Positions 16,421 to 26,377 are shown, numbered from the stretch's first letter. The stretch is DNA of 64,000 nt from Pelagimonas sp. (GCA_025210345.1 JAOARX010000035.1:231998-295997), one strand, 5' to 3'. A program made the numbers and translations. The notes: generated by a model from the letters alone, not told the origin.

Positions 16421-18163
16421 ATGAATCTGTTTTCCGATATTCGCGCACTGGTCCTCACCTCGATTGAGGCCATGGTCGCCGAAGACATCCTGCCTGCGGG
16501 CCTGAACCTTGACCCGATCACAACCGAGCCGCCCCGCGACCCGGCGCATGGGGATATGGCGACCAATGCCGCCATGGTGCTGGCAAAGCCCGCCAAGATG
16601 AAACCGCGCGACATTGCCGATGCGCTGGCGTTGAAACTGGCCGCCGATCCGCGGATCTCCAGCGCCGAGGTGGCAGGGCCGGGCTTTTTGAACCTGCGTC
16701 TGGATGCGTCGGTTTGGCAGGGGCTTCCGGCGGCGATCCTGAACGCCGGCACCACATATGGGCGGTCCACCATGGGGCAGGGCCAACGGGTGAACGTCGA
16801 ATATGTTTCGGCCAATCCAACGGGTCCGATGCATGTTGGCCACGCGCGGGGCGCGATTGTCGGTGACGCCATGGCCAGCCTGCTGGATTACGCCGGTTTT
16901 GACGTCACGCGTGAATACTACATCAACGATGGTGGCGCGCAGGTCGATGTGCTGGCCCGCTCGGTCTATCTGCGCTATCTCGAAGCGCATGGCCAGGAGG
17001 TCGAGTTCGCCGAAGGCACCTATCCCGGTGACTATCTGGTTCCCGTGGGGCAGGCGCTTAAGGCCAAGGTGGGCGAGGCCTATCTGGACAAGGGCGAAGA
17101 CGTCTGGCTGCAAGAGATCCGCGAATTTGCCACCGCAGCCATGATGGACCTGATCCGCGAGGATCTGGCGGCGCTTGGCGTGCATATGGATCACTTCTTT
17201 TCGGAAAAGTCGCTATACGGCACCGGCAAGATCGAAGCCGCGATCGAAAGCCTGCGCGACAAGGGCCTGATCTATCGCGGAGTGCTGGAACCCCCCAAGG
17301 GCAAAAAGCCCGAAGACTGGGAACCGCGCGAACAGACCCTGTTCAAATCCACCGAGCATGGGGATGACGTGGACCGCCCGATCCAGAAATCCGATGGGGC
17401 CTGGACCTATTTCGCACCCGACATTGCCTATCACTATGACAAGGTCACGCGCGGGTATGACCAGCTGATCGACATTTTCGGCGCGGATCACGGCGGCTAT
17501 GTCAAGCGGATGAAGGCGGCGGTTTCGGCGCTGTCCGATGGGCAAACGCCGCTGGACATCAAGCTGATCCAATTGGTCAAGCTGTTCAAAAACGGTGAGC
17601 CCTTCAAAATGTCCAAGCGGGCAGGGACCTTTATCACCCTGCGCGATCTGGTCGATATGGTGGGGGCCGACGTGGCGCGTTTCCACATGCTGACCCGCAA
17701 GCCCGACGCCAGCCTTGATTTCGATTTCGACAAGGTGGTCGAGCAAAGCAAGGAAAACCCGGTGTTTTATGTGCAATATGCCCATGCCCGGATCTGTTCG
17801 GTGCTGCGCAAGGCCGCTGAGGCGGGGATCGCGGTGGATGATGCGTCTCTGGCCGGTGTTGACCTGTCGGGCATGACCCATGACGCCGAGATCATGATGG
17901 CGCGCAAGCTGGCCGAATGGCCGCGCCTGGTGGAAATCGCCGCGCGCACCAATGAACCGCACCGGGTTGCGACCTATCTGTCGGAACTCGCCTCCGAGCT
18001 GCACGGCCTGTGGAACCGTGGCAATGATGAGCCCAGCTTGCGCTTTATTCAGGATGACGGGGCTGCAACACAGGCGAAAATTGCGCTCGCGCGTGCCGTA
18101 GCCGTTGTTATTTCCGCCGGTCTTGCTATTCTTGGCGTCACACCGGTTGAGGAAATGCGTTAA
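16421..18163 (+). CDS. argS: Arginyl-tRNA synthetase
   Basis: A 580-residue class I synthetase. Seen: the HIGH-like motif [17 protein letters not shown], the KMSKS-like motif [15 protein letters not shown], and a C-terminal DALR anticodon-binding domain (from ~450) ending [14 protein letters not shown] 16421 is preceded by TTGGGAGCGACACTT; an in-frame ATG at 16406 is a less likely start. It is followed by the SPOR-nagZ-scpA-scpB run, an order I recall as common in Rhodobacterales. Confidence 0.97.
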   Translation: MNLFSDIRALVLTSIEAMVAEDILPAGLNLDPITTEPPRDPAHGDMATNAAMVLAKPAKMKPRDIADALALKLAADPRISSAEVAGPGFLNLRLDASVWQGLPAAILNAGTTYGRSTMGQGQRVNVEYVSANPTGPMHVGHARGAIVGDAMASLLDYAGFDVTREYYINDGGAQVDVLARSVYLRYLEAHGQEVEFAEGTYPGDYLVPVGQALKAKVGEAYLDKGEDVWLQEIREFATAAMMDLIREDLAALGVHMDHFFSEKSLYGTGKIEAAIESLRDKGLIYRGVLEPPKGKKPEDWEPREQTLFKSTEHGDDVDRPIQKSDGAWTYFAPDIAYHYDKVTRGYDQLIDIFGADHGGYVKRMKAAVSALSDGQTPLDIKLIQLVKLFKNGEPFKMSKRAGTFITLRDLVDMVGADVARFHMLTRKPDASLDFDFDKVVEQSKENPVFYVQYAHARICSVLRKAAEAGIAVDDASLAGVDLSGMTHDAEIMMARKLAEWPRLVEIAARTNEPHRVATYLSELASELHGLWNRGNDEPSLRFIQDDGAATQAKIALARAVAVVISAGLAILGVTPVEEMR

Positions 18164-18309
18164 AAAAGCGCCCCGTCGGTCCGAACAGGCGGCCCCTTCT
18201 TGGCAAATGTGATGATGCACAGCGTCATGAAATCTTTGCGATAGAACCGGGTCAGGACACAGCAGAAGACACCGCGCGGCATGTATCGCGCGGGGCGCAT
18301 GAGGCGAAG

Positions 18310-19299
18310 ATGGCGGATTTTACCTATCAAGGCGGGCATCATGCCCCGTCTGCGACCGGTTCCATGGGGCAATCGGGGGCGTCTTTGGCAGGTGTGGCTG
18401 GGGCGGTTGCCTCGGTGGCCTTGGTGATTGGTGTCGGTGTCTGGGGCTATCAGGTGATGGTCCGCGACGTCAGCGCCGTGCCCATCGTGCAGGCCATGGC
18501 AGGCCCCATGCGCGTGGCCCCCAAGGATCCGGGCGGCAACCTGGCCGTGCATCAGGGATTGGCGGTCAACGAAGTGGCCGGGCAGGGCGGGGCGTCTGGC
18601 CCGGCGGATCGTCTTGTGCTGGCCCCGCGCGAAGCCGGGCTTGGCGCCGAAGACGTGGCCCATGGGTCGCTTCCCGAACAGTCCTTGCCGCGCAGCGTGC
18701 CTTCCTTGGCCGAGAATGCGCAGATCATGGAGCTGCCGCAGGGGGCACCCATCCCAGAAGATGACCCGATCCAGGCGCTGGCAAACCAATTGGCGCAGGG
18801 GGTTGCTCCGCTGCAGCCGCTGGAGGCAGATGTTCCTCCTGTTGGGGAAACGATCCCGGCTCAGACCGCGGCTGCGCCCGAAACACCCACCACTGATGAG
18901 ACCGCAGCCACCGCAGGTGGGACCGGATTGCAGCGGTCCTTGCGCCCGCAATTGCGCCCAACCGGCCTGAAACAAGCAAGCATGACCGCCGCGGCCCAGG
19001 TCTCGGCTGCGCCCACCACGCGTGAGCTTGACCCGACCACTCTGCCTGCGGGCACCCGTCTGGCGCAGATCGGCGCCTTTGACAGCCCCGAGGTCGCCCG
19101 CGCCGAATGGGCCCGGCTTGAGGCGCGGTTCGAAGATTATCTGGCCGGCAAAGATCGTATCATCCAAAAAGCCACATCGGGTGGGCGCGTGTTCTATCGC
19201 CTGCGGGTGCATGGTTTTGCCGATCTGTCGGAATCGCGCCGCTTCTGCGCGGCCTTCGTGGCGCAAAACGTCGATTGCATCCCGGTGGCCAACAGATGA
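18310..19299 (+). CDS. SPOR-domain inner-membrane protein
   Basis: A 329-residue protein with a short cytoplasmic N-terminus, one transmembrane helix (about residues 24-45, LAGVAGAVASVALVIGVGVWGYQV), a long Pro/Ala/Glu-rich periplasmic linker and a C-terminal SPOR domain (~250-328: GTRLAQIGAFDSPEVARAEW through FVAQNVDCIPV). SPOR domains bind denuded glycan strands of septal peptidoglycan, so a role at the division site is likely. Its stop overlaps nagZ (ATGA), which links it to cell-wall recycling. Confidence 0.88.
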   Translation: MADFTYQGGHHAPSATGSMGQSGASLAGVAGAVASVALVIGVGVWGYQVMVRDVSAVPIVQAMAGPMRVAPKDPGGNLAVHQGLAVNEVAGQGGASGPADRLVLAPREAGLGAEDVAHGSLPEQSLPRSVPSLAENAQIMELPQGAPIPEDDPIQALANQLAQGVAPLQPLEADVPPVGETIPAQTAAAPETPTTDETAATAGGTGLQRSLRPQLRPTGLKQASMTAAAQVSAAPTTRELDPTTLPAGTRLAQIGAFDSPEVARAEWARLEARFEDYLAGKDRIIQKATSGGRVFYRLRVHGFADLSESRRFCAAFVAQNVDCIPVANR

Positions 19300-20297
19300 G
19301 CCCGTTTGGCGCGACCATTCTAGGCTGTCTGGGGCCGCGCCTGACCGCACAAGAACGCGGCTTTTTCGCCACGGCCAACCCCTTTGGGTTCATCCTGTTC
19401 AACCGCAACCTTGAGGACACAGAGCAGATCCGCGCGCTTTGTGCCGATCTGCGGGACTGCGTGGGCCGCGATGCGCCCATCTTTATCGACCAAGAGGGCG
19501 GGCGGGTCCAACGCCTGCGCCCGCCGCTGGCGCGTGAATGGAGCGCGCCGCTGGACTTGTGTCAGGCGCTTGGACCCTCGGCGTCGCGCGCCATGTACCT
19601 GCGTTATCAGATCATTGCGTCAGAATTGCGCGGGCTGGGGATCGATGGAAATTGCGCCCCTCTTGTGGACGTGGCGCGGCCTGACACCCATCCGGTTCTG
19701 CGCAACCGCTGTTATGGCGAAGACACCGATACGGTCGTGAAAATCGCACGTGCGGTGGCGGATGGCTGCATGCGCGGCGGCGTGCTGCCCGTGATCAAAC
19801 ACATGCCCGGCCATGGGCTTGGCACCTTGGACAGCCATCACGAACTGCCGCATGTCAGCGCCCCGCGCGATATCCTGGACACTGTGGATTTCGCCGCCTT
19901 TGCCGCGCTTGCGGATCAACCGCTGGGCATGACCGGCCACCTTGTTTTCCAAGCCATCGACGATCGCCCCGCGACCATATCGCCCGTGATCATTGACCTG
20001 ATCCGCAGCCAGATCGGGTTTGACGGGCTCTTGATGACCGATGATCTCTCGATGAAGGCGCTTGGCGGCAGCTTTCATGCGCGCGCACGCGCGGCGATTT
20101 CTGCGGGCTGTGATGTGATCTTGCATTGCAACGGTGACATGAACGAGATGCGCCCGGTGGTGGAGGCCGCAGGCACCCTGTCCGAGCGCGGGCAGATCCG
20201 CGCCCAACGTGCGCTCAATCTTCGCAAACCCGCGCCCACGCTTGACATCGACGCGCTTGAAGACGAATTTCAGGGGCTTGTGTCCCAAACCGCCTGA
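19296..20297 (+). CDS. nagZ: NagZ, beta-N-acetylhexosaminidase
   Basis: A 333-residue GH3 enzyme that removes N-acetylglucosamine from anhydro-muropeptides in the cytoplasm during peptidoglycan recycling. Seen: FIDQEGGRVQRLRPP, the catalytic-loop motif KHMPGHGLGTLDSHHELP with Asp-x-His, and DGLLMTDDLSMKAL with the nucleophile Asp. ATG 19296 overlaps the SPOR gene stop. Length is normal for the single-domain type. Confidence 0.95.
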   Translation: MSPFGATILGCLGPRLTAQERGFFATANPFGFILFNRNLEDTEQIRALCADLRDCVGRDAPIFIDQEGGRVQRLRPPLAREWSAPLDLCQALGPSASRAMYLRYQIIASELRGLGIDGNCAPLVDVARPDTHPVLRNRCYGEDTDTVVKIARAVADGCMRGGVLPVIKHMPGHGLGTLDSHHELPHVSAPRDILDTVDFAAFAALADQPLGMTGHLVFQAIDDRPATISPVIIDLIRSQIGFDGLLMTDDLSMKALGGSFHARARAAISAGCDVILHCNGDMNEMRPVVEAAGTLSERGQIRAQRALNLRKPAPTLDIDALEDEFQGLVSQTA

Positions 20298-20305
20298 CCT
20301 GTCTG

Positions 20306-21106
20306 ATGACTGATCTCGATCCCTCCCAAGACGCGCTGGCGTTGTCCGTGCCTGACCGGCTTGAGGCTGAGGCCCTCGTGGTGGATGTCGAAGGGTATGA
20401 GGGGCCGCTGGATCTGTTGCTGAACATGGCGCGCACGCAAAAGGTGGATTTGCGCAAGATATCCATCTTGCACCTGGCGCGGCAATATCTGGAGTTTGTC
20501 GAAAAGGCCAAAGAGCTGCGGATTGAACTTGCGGCGGATTACCTGGTGATGGCGGCCTGGCTGGCGTTTTTGAAATCGCGCTTGTTGCTGCCCCCGGACC
20601 CGGCGGAACAGGGCCCTTCTGGCGAAGAACTGGCCGCGCATCTGGCGTTTCAGCTGGAGCGGCTTCAGGCCATGCGCGACGCCGCCGCGAAACTGATGGC
20701 GCGGGATCAACTGGGCCGTGATTTCTTTGCCCGGGGACAGTCTGAAAACGTCGAACGGGTGCGCCGGGTGCGCTATACCGCCGGGTTGGTGGACCTGATG
20801 AAGGCCTATTCGCGCATCCGCACCAAGGATGACTTTCGCCCCTTTGTCATGGACCGCGACAAGGTGTTCACCATGGAGCAGGCGCTGGACCGTCTGCGCG
20901 GTATGATCGGTTTCGTGGGGTCCTGGACCGATATTCAAAGCTATCTGCCCGATGGCTGGGACGAGGATCCGGTCAAATGGCGCTCTGCCACGGCGGCCAC
21001 CTTTGCGGCGTCGCTGGAACTGGTCAAAGAGGGCAAGGCCGAGATCCGTCAAAGTGCAACTTTTGCCCCGATTGAGCTGCGCCGCAAGGAGAGCCGTGAT
21101 GAGTGA
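20306..21106 (+). CDS. scpA: ScpA, segregation and condensation protein A
   Basis: A 266-residue kleisin with the conserved N-terminal core YEGPLDLLLNMARTQKVDLRKISILHLARQYLEF and LAADYLVMAAWLAFLKSRLLLP. The variable middle is followed by the winged-helix C-terminus. It bridges the SMC heads and binds ScpB. It overlaps scpB by eight bases. It starts eight bases after nagZ. Confidence 0.95.
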   Translation: MTDLDPSQDALALSVPDRLEAEALVVDVEGYEGPLDLLLNMARTQKVDLRKISILHLARQYLEFVEKAKELRIELAADYLVMAAWLAFLKSRLLLPPDPAEQGPSGEELAAHLAFQLERLQAMRDAAAKLMARDQLGRDFFARGQSENVERVRRVRYTAGLVDLMKAYSRIRTKDDFRPFVMDRDKVFTMEQALDRLRGMIGFVGSWTDIQSYLPDGWDEDPVKWRSATAATFAASLELVKEGKAEIRQSATFAPIELRRKESRDE

Positions 21107-21743
21107 CGACATCCAAAAAGAAGAAAGCCTGTTCGACGCGCCGCCCATGGGCGAACAAGAGCGCATGGTCGAGGCCATTCTCTTTGCCACGGCGGAACCG
21201 ATCACCATCAAAGAGTTGCAAGGGCGCATGCCGCATGGGTGCGACGCAAAACAGGCGCTGGCGCATCTGCAAAAACGCTATGACGGGCGCGGGGTGCATC
21301 TGACCCGCATCGGTGATGCCTGGGCCATGCGCACCGCTGCGGACCTGGGCTTTTTGATGCAGCGCGAAACGGTTGAACACCGGAAACTGTCGCGCGCGGC
21401 GATCGAAACCCTTGCCATCATCGCCTATCACCAGCCGGTGACCCGCGCCGAAATCGAAGAGATCCGGGGGGTCTCGGTCAGTCGCGGGACGGTGGATCAG
21501 CTGTTGGAAATGGAATGGATCCGCTTTGGCCGCCGTCGCATGACCCCGGGCCGCCCGGTGACTTTTGTGGTGACGCAGGGGTTTCTGGATCACTTTGGTC
21601 TTGAATCCGCGCGTGACCTGCCGGGGCTGGCGGATCTACGGGCCGCGGGCCTTCTGGACAACCGCCTTGCCCCCGATCGTGCGCGCGACGACGCGGAACA
21701 AGGGGACGATGACGATCAGACCGAGCTGTTCGAAGATATCTGA
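21099..21743 (+). CDS. scpB: ScpB, segregation and condensation protein B
   Basis: A 214-residue protein of two winged-helix domains: MVEAILFATAEPITIKELQ at the start and LSRAAIETLAIIAYHQPVTRAEIEEIRGV in the second domain, the latter diagnostic of ScpB. ATG 21099 follows AAGGAGAGCCGTG inside the end of scpA. The acidic C-terminal tail (residues ~190-214, DDAEQGDDDDQTELFED) is poorly conserved. It completes the SMC accessory pair. Confidence 0.95.
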   Translation: MSDDIQKEESLFDAPPMGEQERMVEAILFATAEPITIKELQGRMPHGCDAKQALAHLQKRYDGRGVHLTRIGDAWAMRTAADLGFLMQRETVEHRKLSRAAIETLAIIAYHQPVTRAEIEEIRGVSVSRGTVDQLLEMEWIRFGRRRMTPGRPVTFVVTQGFLDHFGLESARDLPGLADLRAAGLLDNRLAPDRARDDAEQGDDDDQTELFEDI

Positions 21744-21841
21744 CAAGGTGGCGACTGGCCCTAAATTTGCCAGAAACTTTGTGTTATATAGGTCTGAAAG
21801 GGGGGGCCAATAACATCCCAACATCATGCTATGAGGTTGCT

Positions 21842-21982
21842 ATGAATATGAATCAGGTCGTGAATATGGTCGTGCGCATCGTGATGCGCAAACTGATCAG
21901 CGGTGGCATCAATGGCGCCATGAAGCAGTTTTCCAAGAAAACCAACCAACCGCGCCACCCCAAACAGCCGCCAATGGCCTGA
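21842..21982 (+). CDS. Small basic hydrophobic protein (46 aa)
   Basis: A 46-residue frame starting MNMNQVVNMVVRIVMRKLIS, with an amphipathic Met/Val-rich N-terminal half and a basic, Pro/Gln-rich tail (KKTNQPRHPKQPPMA). GAGG lies at fair spacing before the ATG. It sits 98 bases after scpB. In several Rhodobacterales I recall tatABC in this place; this is not tatA. I think similar short proteins exist in related genomes but cannot verify it. Possibly a peripheral membrane microprotein. Confidence 0.55.
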   Translation: MNMNQVVNMVVRIVMRKLISGGINGAMKQFSKKTNQPRHPKQPPMA

Positions 21983-22051
21983 CAGCGGTCAGACCCCGGG
22001 GCCAACTCATGTCAGGCCCTTGAAACAAGGTTCTCAGGCTGCGGTTGAGGC

Positions 22052-23134
22052 TCAGGCCGGGCTTTTGAAGTGCTTTGATAGTTTCAGCCCCTGACCTTGA
22101 TAGTTCGACGCGATGCCCGCGCCGTACAGCTGTTCGGGCATTTCCGACATGCGTTCATAGACCAAACGCCCGACAATCTGCCCGTGTTCCAGCACAAAGG
22201 GCGCTTCGTGACAGCGCACCTCCAAAACCCCGCGCGCCCCGCTTCCACCCGCTGCCGCATGGCCAAAGCCGGGATCAAAGAAGCCCGCGTAATGCACCCG
22301 AAATTCACCAACCATCGCCAGAAACGGTGCCATTTCAGCGGCATAGGATGGGGGGATATGCACCGCTTCGCGGCTGACCAGAATATAGAACGCCCCCGGA
22401 TCCAGGATCAGCTGTTGCTTGTCACTATAGAGCGGGTCCCAGAAATCCGCCGGGTCATAGGTGTCGATCTGGTCCAGATCAATCACACCCGTGTGCGGCT
22501 TGGCCCGATAGCCCACCAGACCGTTTTTGCCGGGCTGAAGATCCACGGAAAAGCCCAGCCCCTCGTCAATCACTGCGGGGCCGCCGGCCACAAGGGTTTC
22601 GCTTGCGTGCAATTCGCTTAGCTCGGCATCGCTGAGAACCGCCTGCCCATCGCGAAAGCGAATTTGGTTCAGGCGCATCCCCGGCCGCACCAGAACCGAA
22701 AAGGAGCGCGGGCAGATTTCGGCATAAAGCGGCCCCGCGTAGCCCGGCGACACGCGGTCAAACTCTTCGCCTTCATCGGTGATCACACGGGTCAACAGAT
22801 CCAGCCGCCCGGTCGAGCTTTTGGCATTGGCGATCGCCTGGATCTGCCGGGGCAGGTCAAGCCGTTCCATCAAGGGCACGACATAGACACAGCCCTTTTC
22901 CAACACCGCTCCCTGGGCCAGATCAATCCGGTGCATTTCAAATTCTTCAAGCCGGGCCGCAACCGAATTGCCAGCCCCCGCAAGGAAAGAGGCCCGCACA
23001 CGATAGGCCACGGTGCCCAGGCGCAGATCAAGGCTAGCGGGTTGCACCTGTCCCTCGACAAACGGCACATCCGCCCCAAGCGCGCCCGAACGGATCAGCG
23101 TTTCGATTTGCTGGCTGGCCAGAACTCCGGTCAT
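22052..23134 (-). CDS. dcd: 2'-deoxycytidine 5'-triphosphate deaminase, long type
   Basis: A 360-residue protein of the dUTPase/dCTP deaminase superfamily, nearly twice the E. coli Dcd length (193). Two copies of the superfamily pattern are visible. The first, about residues 75-170, has NAKSSTGRLDLLTRV followed by SPGYAGPLYAEICPRSFSVLVRPGMRLNQIRF. The second, about 245-345, has HIPPSYAAEMAPFLAMVGEFRVHYAGFFDPGFG and LEVRCHEAPFVLEHGQIVGRLVY. This suggests an internal duplication. The reaction is dCTP to dUTP, supplying dUMP for thymidylate. It stands alone on the minus strand, convergent with scpB. Confidence 0.87.
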   Translation of the reverse strand: MTGVLASQQIETLIRSGALGADVPFVEGQVQPASLDLRLGTVAYRVRASFLAGAGNSVAARLEEFEMHRIDLAQGAVLEKGCVYVVPLMERLDLPRQIQAIANAKSSTGRLDLLTRVITDEGEEFDRVSPGYAGPLYAEICPRSFSVLVRPGMRLNQIRFRDGQAVLSDAELSELHASETLVAGGPAVIDEGLGFSVDLQPGKNGLVGYRAKPHTGVIDLDQIDTYDPADFWDPLYSDKQQLILDPGAFYILVSREAVHIPPSYAAEMAPFLAMVGEFRVHYAGFFDPGFGHAAAGGSGARGVLEVRCHEAPFVLEHGQIVGRLVYERMSEMPEQLYGAGIASNYQGQGLKLSKHFKSPA

Positions 23135-23217
23135 GGCGACCTCCTATTGCCGGTCGCAGGCACGCGGGCCTCGAACACGGGGAAAACGATGGGAGGCAAA
23201 ATGACCGAAAGGTCGGG

Positions 23218-24948
23218 TTACATCAAGAAGCCATCCTCGACTTCCGCATCTCCATCCTGCGGTTTTGTGTCCGGAAGATCCTGAATATCTTGGGTAAACA
23301 GCGCCTCAAAGGGGTTCTCAGTGTCGGCGGGGACCGCTTCGATGCCCACGTCCAGCGTCGCGTCGCCACTGAGTTCCAAGTAATGGATCTGAACCTGGTG
23401 CTCACCGGGCTCAAGGTCGATCCAGGCATCTTGCAACGCTTCAAATGGTGCGCCCACGGTGGTCAGCACCAATTCGCCGTTTACAAAGATATCAGCCTCA
23501 TCATCAGCCATCATGGTGAAATGATAGGTTGTGGTCTCTGAGACGCTCAGGGTTTTGGTGTATTCCGCCGCCACAAAGTCCTGCGATCCCCCATCCCAAA
23601 GCGCACCCTTGTTTGCGACCATGTCGATGTCAGACACTTGTTCCGAGGCATCCGCCTCTGATGAGAAATCCACATCCCCAAGGCTTTGGACGCCGGGGGT
23701 CAGTTCAAAATACCGCGCTTGAAAGCCATCATTGATCGGCTGCGGTGCGGGCTCGGGGGCCGGTTGTGGCGCCGGTTCCGGGTCGGGCTGTTGAACGGGT
23801 TCGGGCTGTGGCTCGGGGGCGGGTTCCGGTTCAGGTTCAGGGGCCGGCTCCGGCTGTGGTTCAGGCGCAGGATTTGGGCTTAGCGCGGGGTCTGGTGTGG
23901 TGATACCAACGCCGCCGGTGATGGTCACACCCCCGCCCGTGCCGCCAGAAATCGTGACCTTCGGAGCAACCGAAGGTGCTGGCTCGGGTGCGGGATCAGG
24001 TTCGGGCTGAGGTTCAGGCGCGGGGGCCGGATCTGGTGTTGGAGCGGGTTCCGGTTCTGGTTCGGGAGTGGGCTCTGGGGTTGGCTCATGCTCTGGTTCG
24101 GGATCTGGTTGGGCTGGGGCGGCACCCAGAAATCCCGCGTCCTCCATCCGGTCTTCGACGACCTCGTTGATGGCATCAAACCGCGCCAGAACACGGCCAT
24201 CGACAGAGGCCGGCAGAGTGTCCGGCAGGGTGGGCAGTTCGCCATAGCTGGCGGTATAGGTGACCATCGACGCCAAGAAATACAGGGTCTCGGTACCATG
24301 CGGCGCGCTGTCAATATACAGGGCCTCGGCGGGCAGATCGGCCAATACGGTTGTCAGGATTTCCGACAGGGTTGACGCCACGGGGACAAGCGCGACCTGC
24401 GCGTCCGGATCCGCCTGGTTCAGCTGATCGACATAATCGACATACCAATCGTGATAGCCGCCCATATTATGTGCGTGATAGGCCGCAAGGGCGCTGTCAG
24501 AGGGGGGCATCGTATCCGTGAACGGCCCCATGTCAGCCCAGCCCTCGTAAATCAGGACCTGCGCATCGGGCTGCGCCAACACCAGCTCATCGAGCAGATC
24601 CAATGAGGCATCAATCGGCGAGCGGATGTCGCCGAAATAATTCGCGTTGGCGGCTTGGTCCTGGATAAAGTTTCCCGGTGCGACCAGAATTGTGTCGATC
24701 TGCGCGCCACCAAAGGCGCTGTTCCCGCTATTCCAAGCCGGATCAACCCCCCGGAATCCCCATTGATCGGCAGGGGCGTCGCGATCAGCGAACTGGCGCA
24801 GGAACCCGTATTCACCGGATGCGGCATAGCTGTTTCCGGACGCCTCGGCAAAGGCGTTCATCCAGACGGGCAGGTTGGTAAAGCTGCCGCCCTCGGCATA
24901 GTTCACCAATGAGTTACCAAACAAATATTGAGAACTGTGTGTCGGCAT
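23218..24948 (-). CDS. SGNH-hydrolase-like protein with Pro/Glu linker and PA14-like domain
   Basis: A 576-residue protein in three parts. Residues ~1-275 resemble an SGNH hydrolase: GNSL near residue 11 with Ser13 as nucleophile, APGNF near 90, and [19 protein letters not shown] near 213 with an Asp/His pair. Residues ~278-405 are a proline-rich linker of repeated Pro-Glu-Pro and Pro-Ala-Pro units, broken by a Gly-rich insert ([13 protein letters not shown]). Residues ~408-545 resemble a PA14 domain ([39 protein letters not shown]). There is no N-terminal signal peptide. The acidic C-terminus ending DGFLM looks like a type I secretion tail, so export by an ABC-type system is plausible. It may act on extracellular polysaccharide or esters; substrate unknown. 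Confidence 0.7.
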   Translation of the reverse strand: MPTHSSQYLFGNSLVNYAEGGSFTNLPVWMNAFAEASGNSYAASGEYGFLRQFADRDAPADQWGFRGVDPAWNSGNSAFGGAQIDTILVAPGNFIQDQAANANYFGDIRSPIDASLDLLDELVLAQPDAQVLIYEGWADMGPFTDTMPPSDSALAAYHAHNMGGYHDWYVDYVDQLNQADPDAQVALVPVASTLSEILTTVLADLPAEALYIDSAPHGTETLYFLASMVTYTASYGELPTLPDTLPASVDGRVLARFDAINEVVEDRMEDAGFLGAAPAQPDPEPEHEPTPEPTPEPEPEPAPTPDPAPAPEPQPEPDPAPEPAPSVAPKVTISGGTGGGVTITGGVGITTPDPALSPNPAPEPQPEPAPEPEPEPAPEPQPEPVQQPDPEPAPQPAPEPAPQPINDGFQARYFELTPGVQSLGDVDFSSEADASEQVSDIDMVANKGALWDGGSQDFVAAEYTKTLSVSETTTYHFTMMADDEADIFVNGELVLTTVGAPFEALQDAWIDLEPGEHQVQIHYLELSGDATLDVGIEAVPADTENPFEALFTQDIQDLPDTKPQDGDAEVEDGFLM

Positions 24949-25242
24949 ACGCCCTAAATCCCTTGTCGCAAAAGAACGGTGGTACTGGTTAAGCGGGTAA
25001 ACGTCGTCCGTTTCTAAAACCTAGGTTAAGAAATGCAGGTCGCTTGCGGTCAGGTCAACGATTGTCTGCCGCCGAAATGGAAACGATAAACTTTGATTGT
25101 TTCGCGCAGGAACGGAAATGGGCGAAACGCCGCAAAGGCAACGGTACCCATGGTCTAAATTGCGATGCGTGCTGGGTTTTCAGGAAAAATCTGCCCACGT
25201 ATAGCGCTGCTGTTGCAATACGAATGCTGGTAGAGCGATTTA
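24949..25242. other. Spacer between the SGNH/PA14 gene and tRNA-Pro
   Basis: No gene supported. A frame read here on the plus strand runs into the antisense of tRNA-Pro and is spurious. The only structure noted is the palindrome at 25011-25033. Base composition is AT-richer than the flanking genes. Confidence 0.5.
25011..25033. promoter_or_regulatory. Near-palindrome upstream of the SGNH/PA14 gene
   Basis: The core AACCTAGGTT (25018-25027) is a perfect palindrome, extended by TTTCT on the left and AAGAAA on the right with one extra A. It lies 63-85 bases upstream of the gene start, a common operator position. No regulator can be named. Confidence 0.4.
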
Positions 25243-25319
25243 TGGTCGGGCTAGCAGGACTCGAACCTGCGACCTTCCGTCCCCCAGACGGACGCGCTAC
25301 CAGGCTGCGCCATAGCCCG
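25243..25319 (-). tRNA. tRNA-Pro (anticodon GGG)
   Basis: The minus strand reads CGGGCTA ... TAGCCCG, a perfect seven-base acceptor stem, then A and an encoded CCA. The anticodon arm is TCCGT-CTGGGGG-ACGGA, giving anticodon GGG, and the T arm contains GGTTCGAGTCC. 77 nt including CCA. Confidence 0.97.
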
Positions 25320-25333
25320 ACTTCTGTCGACGT

Positions 25334-25361
25334 GTCATAATGTTTTTACCGGCAGGGGCAA
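25334..25361 (-). promoter_or_regulatory. Putative promoter of tRNA-Pro
   Basis: On the minus strand TTGCCC, 16-base spacer, TATGAC, ending 14 bases before the tRNA 5' end. It resembles the TTGCAC-type -35 boxes in front of tRNA-Gly and tRNA-Ser in this window. Confidence 0.5.
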
Positions 25362-25399
25362 GCCCATAATTGCCGGAAAACAGGAAAAATTAATTTTCC

Positions 25400-26344
25400 T
25401 CAGGCCGAGAGCGCATCGATATGCGCGCGCAGACGTTCAAGCAGGTCGGCAACCTCTTGTTGATGGGACGGCGCGATGGATTTGACCTGCGCGATCTGGG
25501 GTAGCGGTCCCCGTTCCGGCCATGAGATCAGCGCGCAAGCCGTTGGGGTTTCATCGCTTTGCACCGGTGTGTCCGCAGCGGTAGAGACGACTGAAACATC
25601 TGTCTCTTCAGGGGGTTCCGGGGCCGTCTCGGTGGTCAATTCGGCCGCAGTCCCAGAATCCTGTTCGGGCGCGTCCACCTCTGCACTGTCGCTCTGCCCT
25701 TCGTGCGCGTCCTGTGGCGCGGGTTCGGTCGGCTCTTCGGGGGATTCGGCGGCGCCAACCGGATCTGGTTGTGGTTCGGCCACGGCTTCGATCACGGAAT
25801 CGTCTTCGGTCTGCGAACCGATGGTGTCGAACAAATCTCGGATCAACGGTTCGCGTTGCACGGGGCCGGGTTGTACGGGGGGGGAAGCCTTATGTTCATC
25901 AATCGCGTCTTCTGCCACAGGCGCTTGCGCCGGGTCAGAGGGCGGATCGGGAAAGGCGATCACGGATTCGCTGTTCACATCCGTTTGCGCCCCATCCTCG
26001 TGAATTTCGGCAAAGGGCGCGTCTTGAATGATGGCATGCTCGGCCCCAGAGTGCGTCTCTTCGGTCAGGGCGCTGTGCTCGGTCAAACCGGCCACATGTT
26101 TGACGCCCTTCTCGCGCAGCACCTTTTGCACCCCTTTGATGGTCATGCCATCATCGTGCAACAAGTGTTTGATTCCCCCAAGCAAATCCATATCCGCAGG
26201 GCGATAGTATCGCCGCCCCCCAGCGCGTTTGACCGGTTTGACTTGGGTAAATTTGCTTTCCCAGAACCGCAGCACATGTGCGGGTGTGTCAAGCCAATCT
26301 GCGACCTCGGAGATGGTGCGAAACGCGTCAGGTGATTTGGGCAT
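25400..26344 (-). CDS. MerR-family transcriptional regulator
   Basis: A 314-residue protein with an N-terminal MerR-type winged helix ([25 protein letters not shown] ... [32 protein letters not shown], residues ~8-80). The rest (~85-280) is a long acidic low-complexity region rich in Glu, Pro, Asp and Ala, ending in a predicted helix [19 protein letters not shown]. There are no metal-binding cysteines, so it is not a metal sensor. It follows fabH-ihfA on the minus strand and is probably co-transcribed; the target genes are unknown. Confidence 0.87.
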   Translation of the reverse strand: MPKSPDAFRTISEVADWLDTPAHVLRFWESKFTQVKPVKRAGGRRYYRPADMDLLGGIKHLLHDDGMTIKGVQKVLREKGVKHVAGLTEHSALTEETHSGAEHAIIQDAPFAEIHEDGAQTDVNSESVIAFPDPPSDPAQAPVAEDAIDEHKASPPVQPGPVQREPLIRDLFDTIGSQTEDDSVIEAVAEPQPDPVGAAESPEEPTEPAPQDAHEGQSDSAEVDAPEQDSGTAAELTTETAPEPPEETDVSVVSTAADTPVQSDETPTACALISWPERGPLPQIAQVKSIAPSHQQEVADLLERLRAHIDALSA

Positions 26345-26377
26345 GTAGATCCGTCAGGGGTTTGTTTAGCTCTTGGT

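Noticed and set aside
23218..24948. RTX adhesin
   Set aside because: No GGxGxDxxx nonapeptide repeats; the Gly-rich insert is short and different.
25044..25340. Plus-strand frame running over tRNA-Pro
   Set aside because: Its last third is the antisense of the tRNA, a common artefact, and it has no ribosome site.
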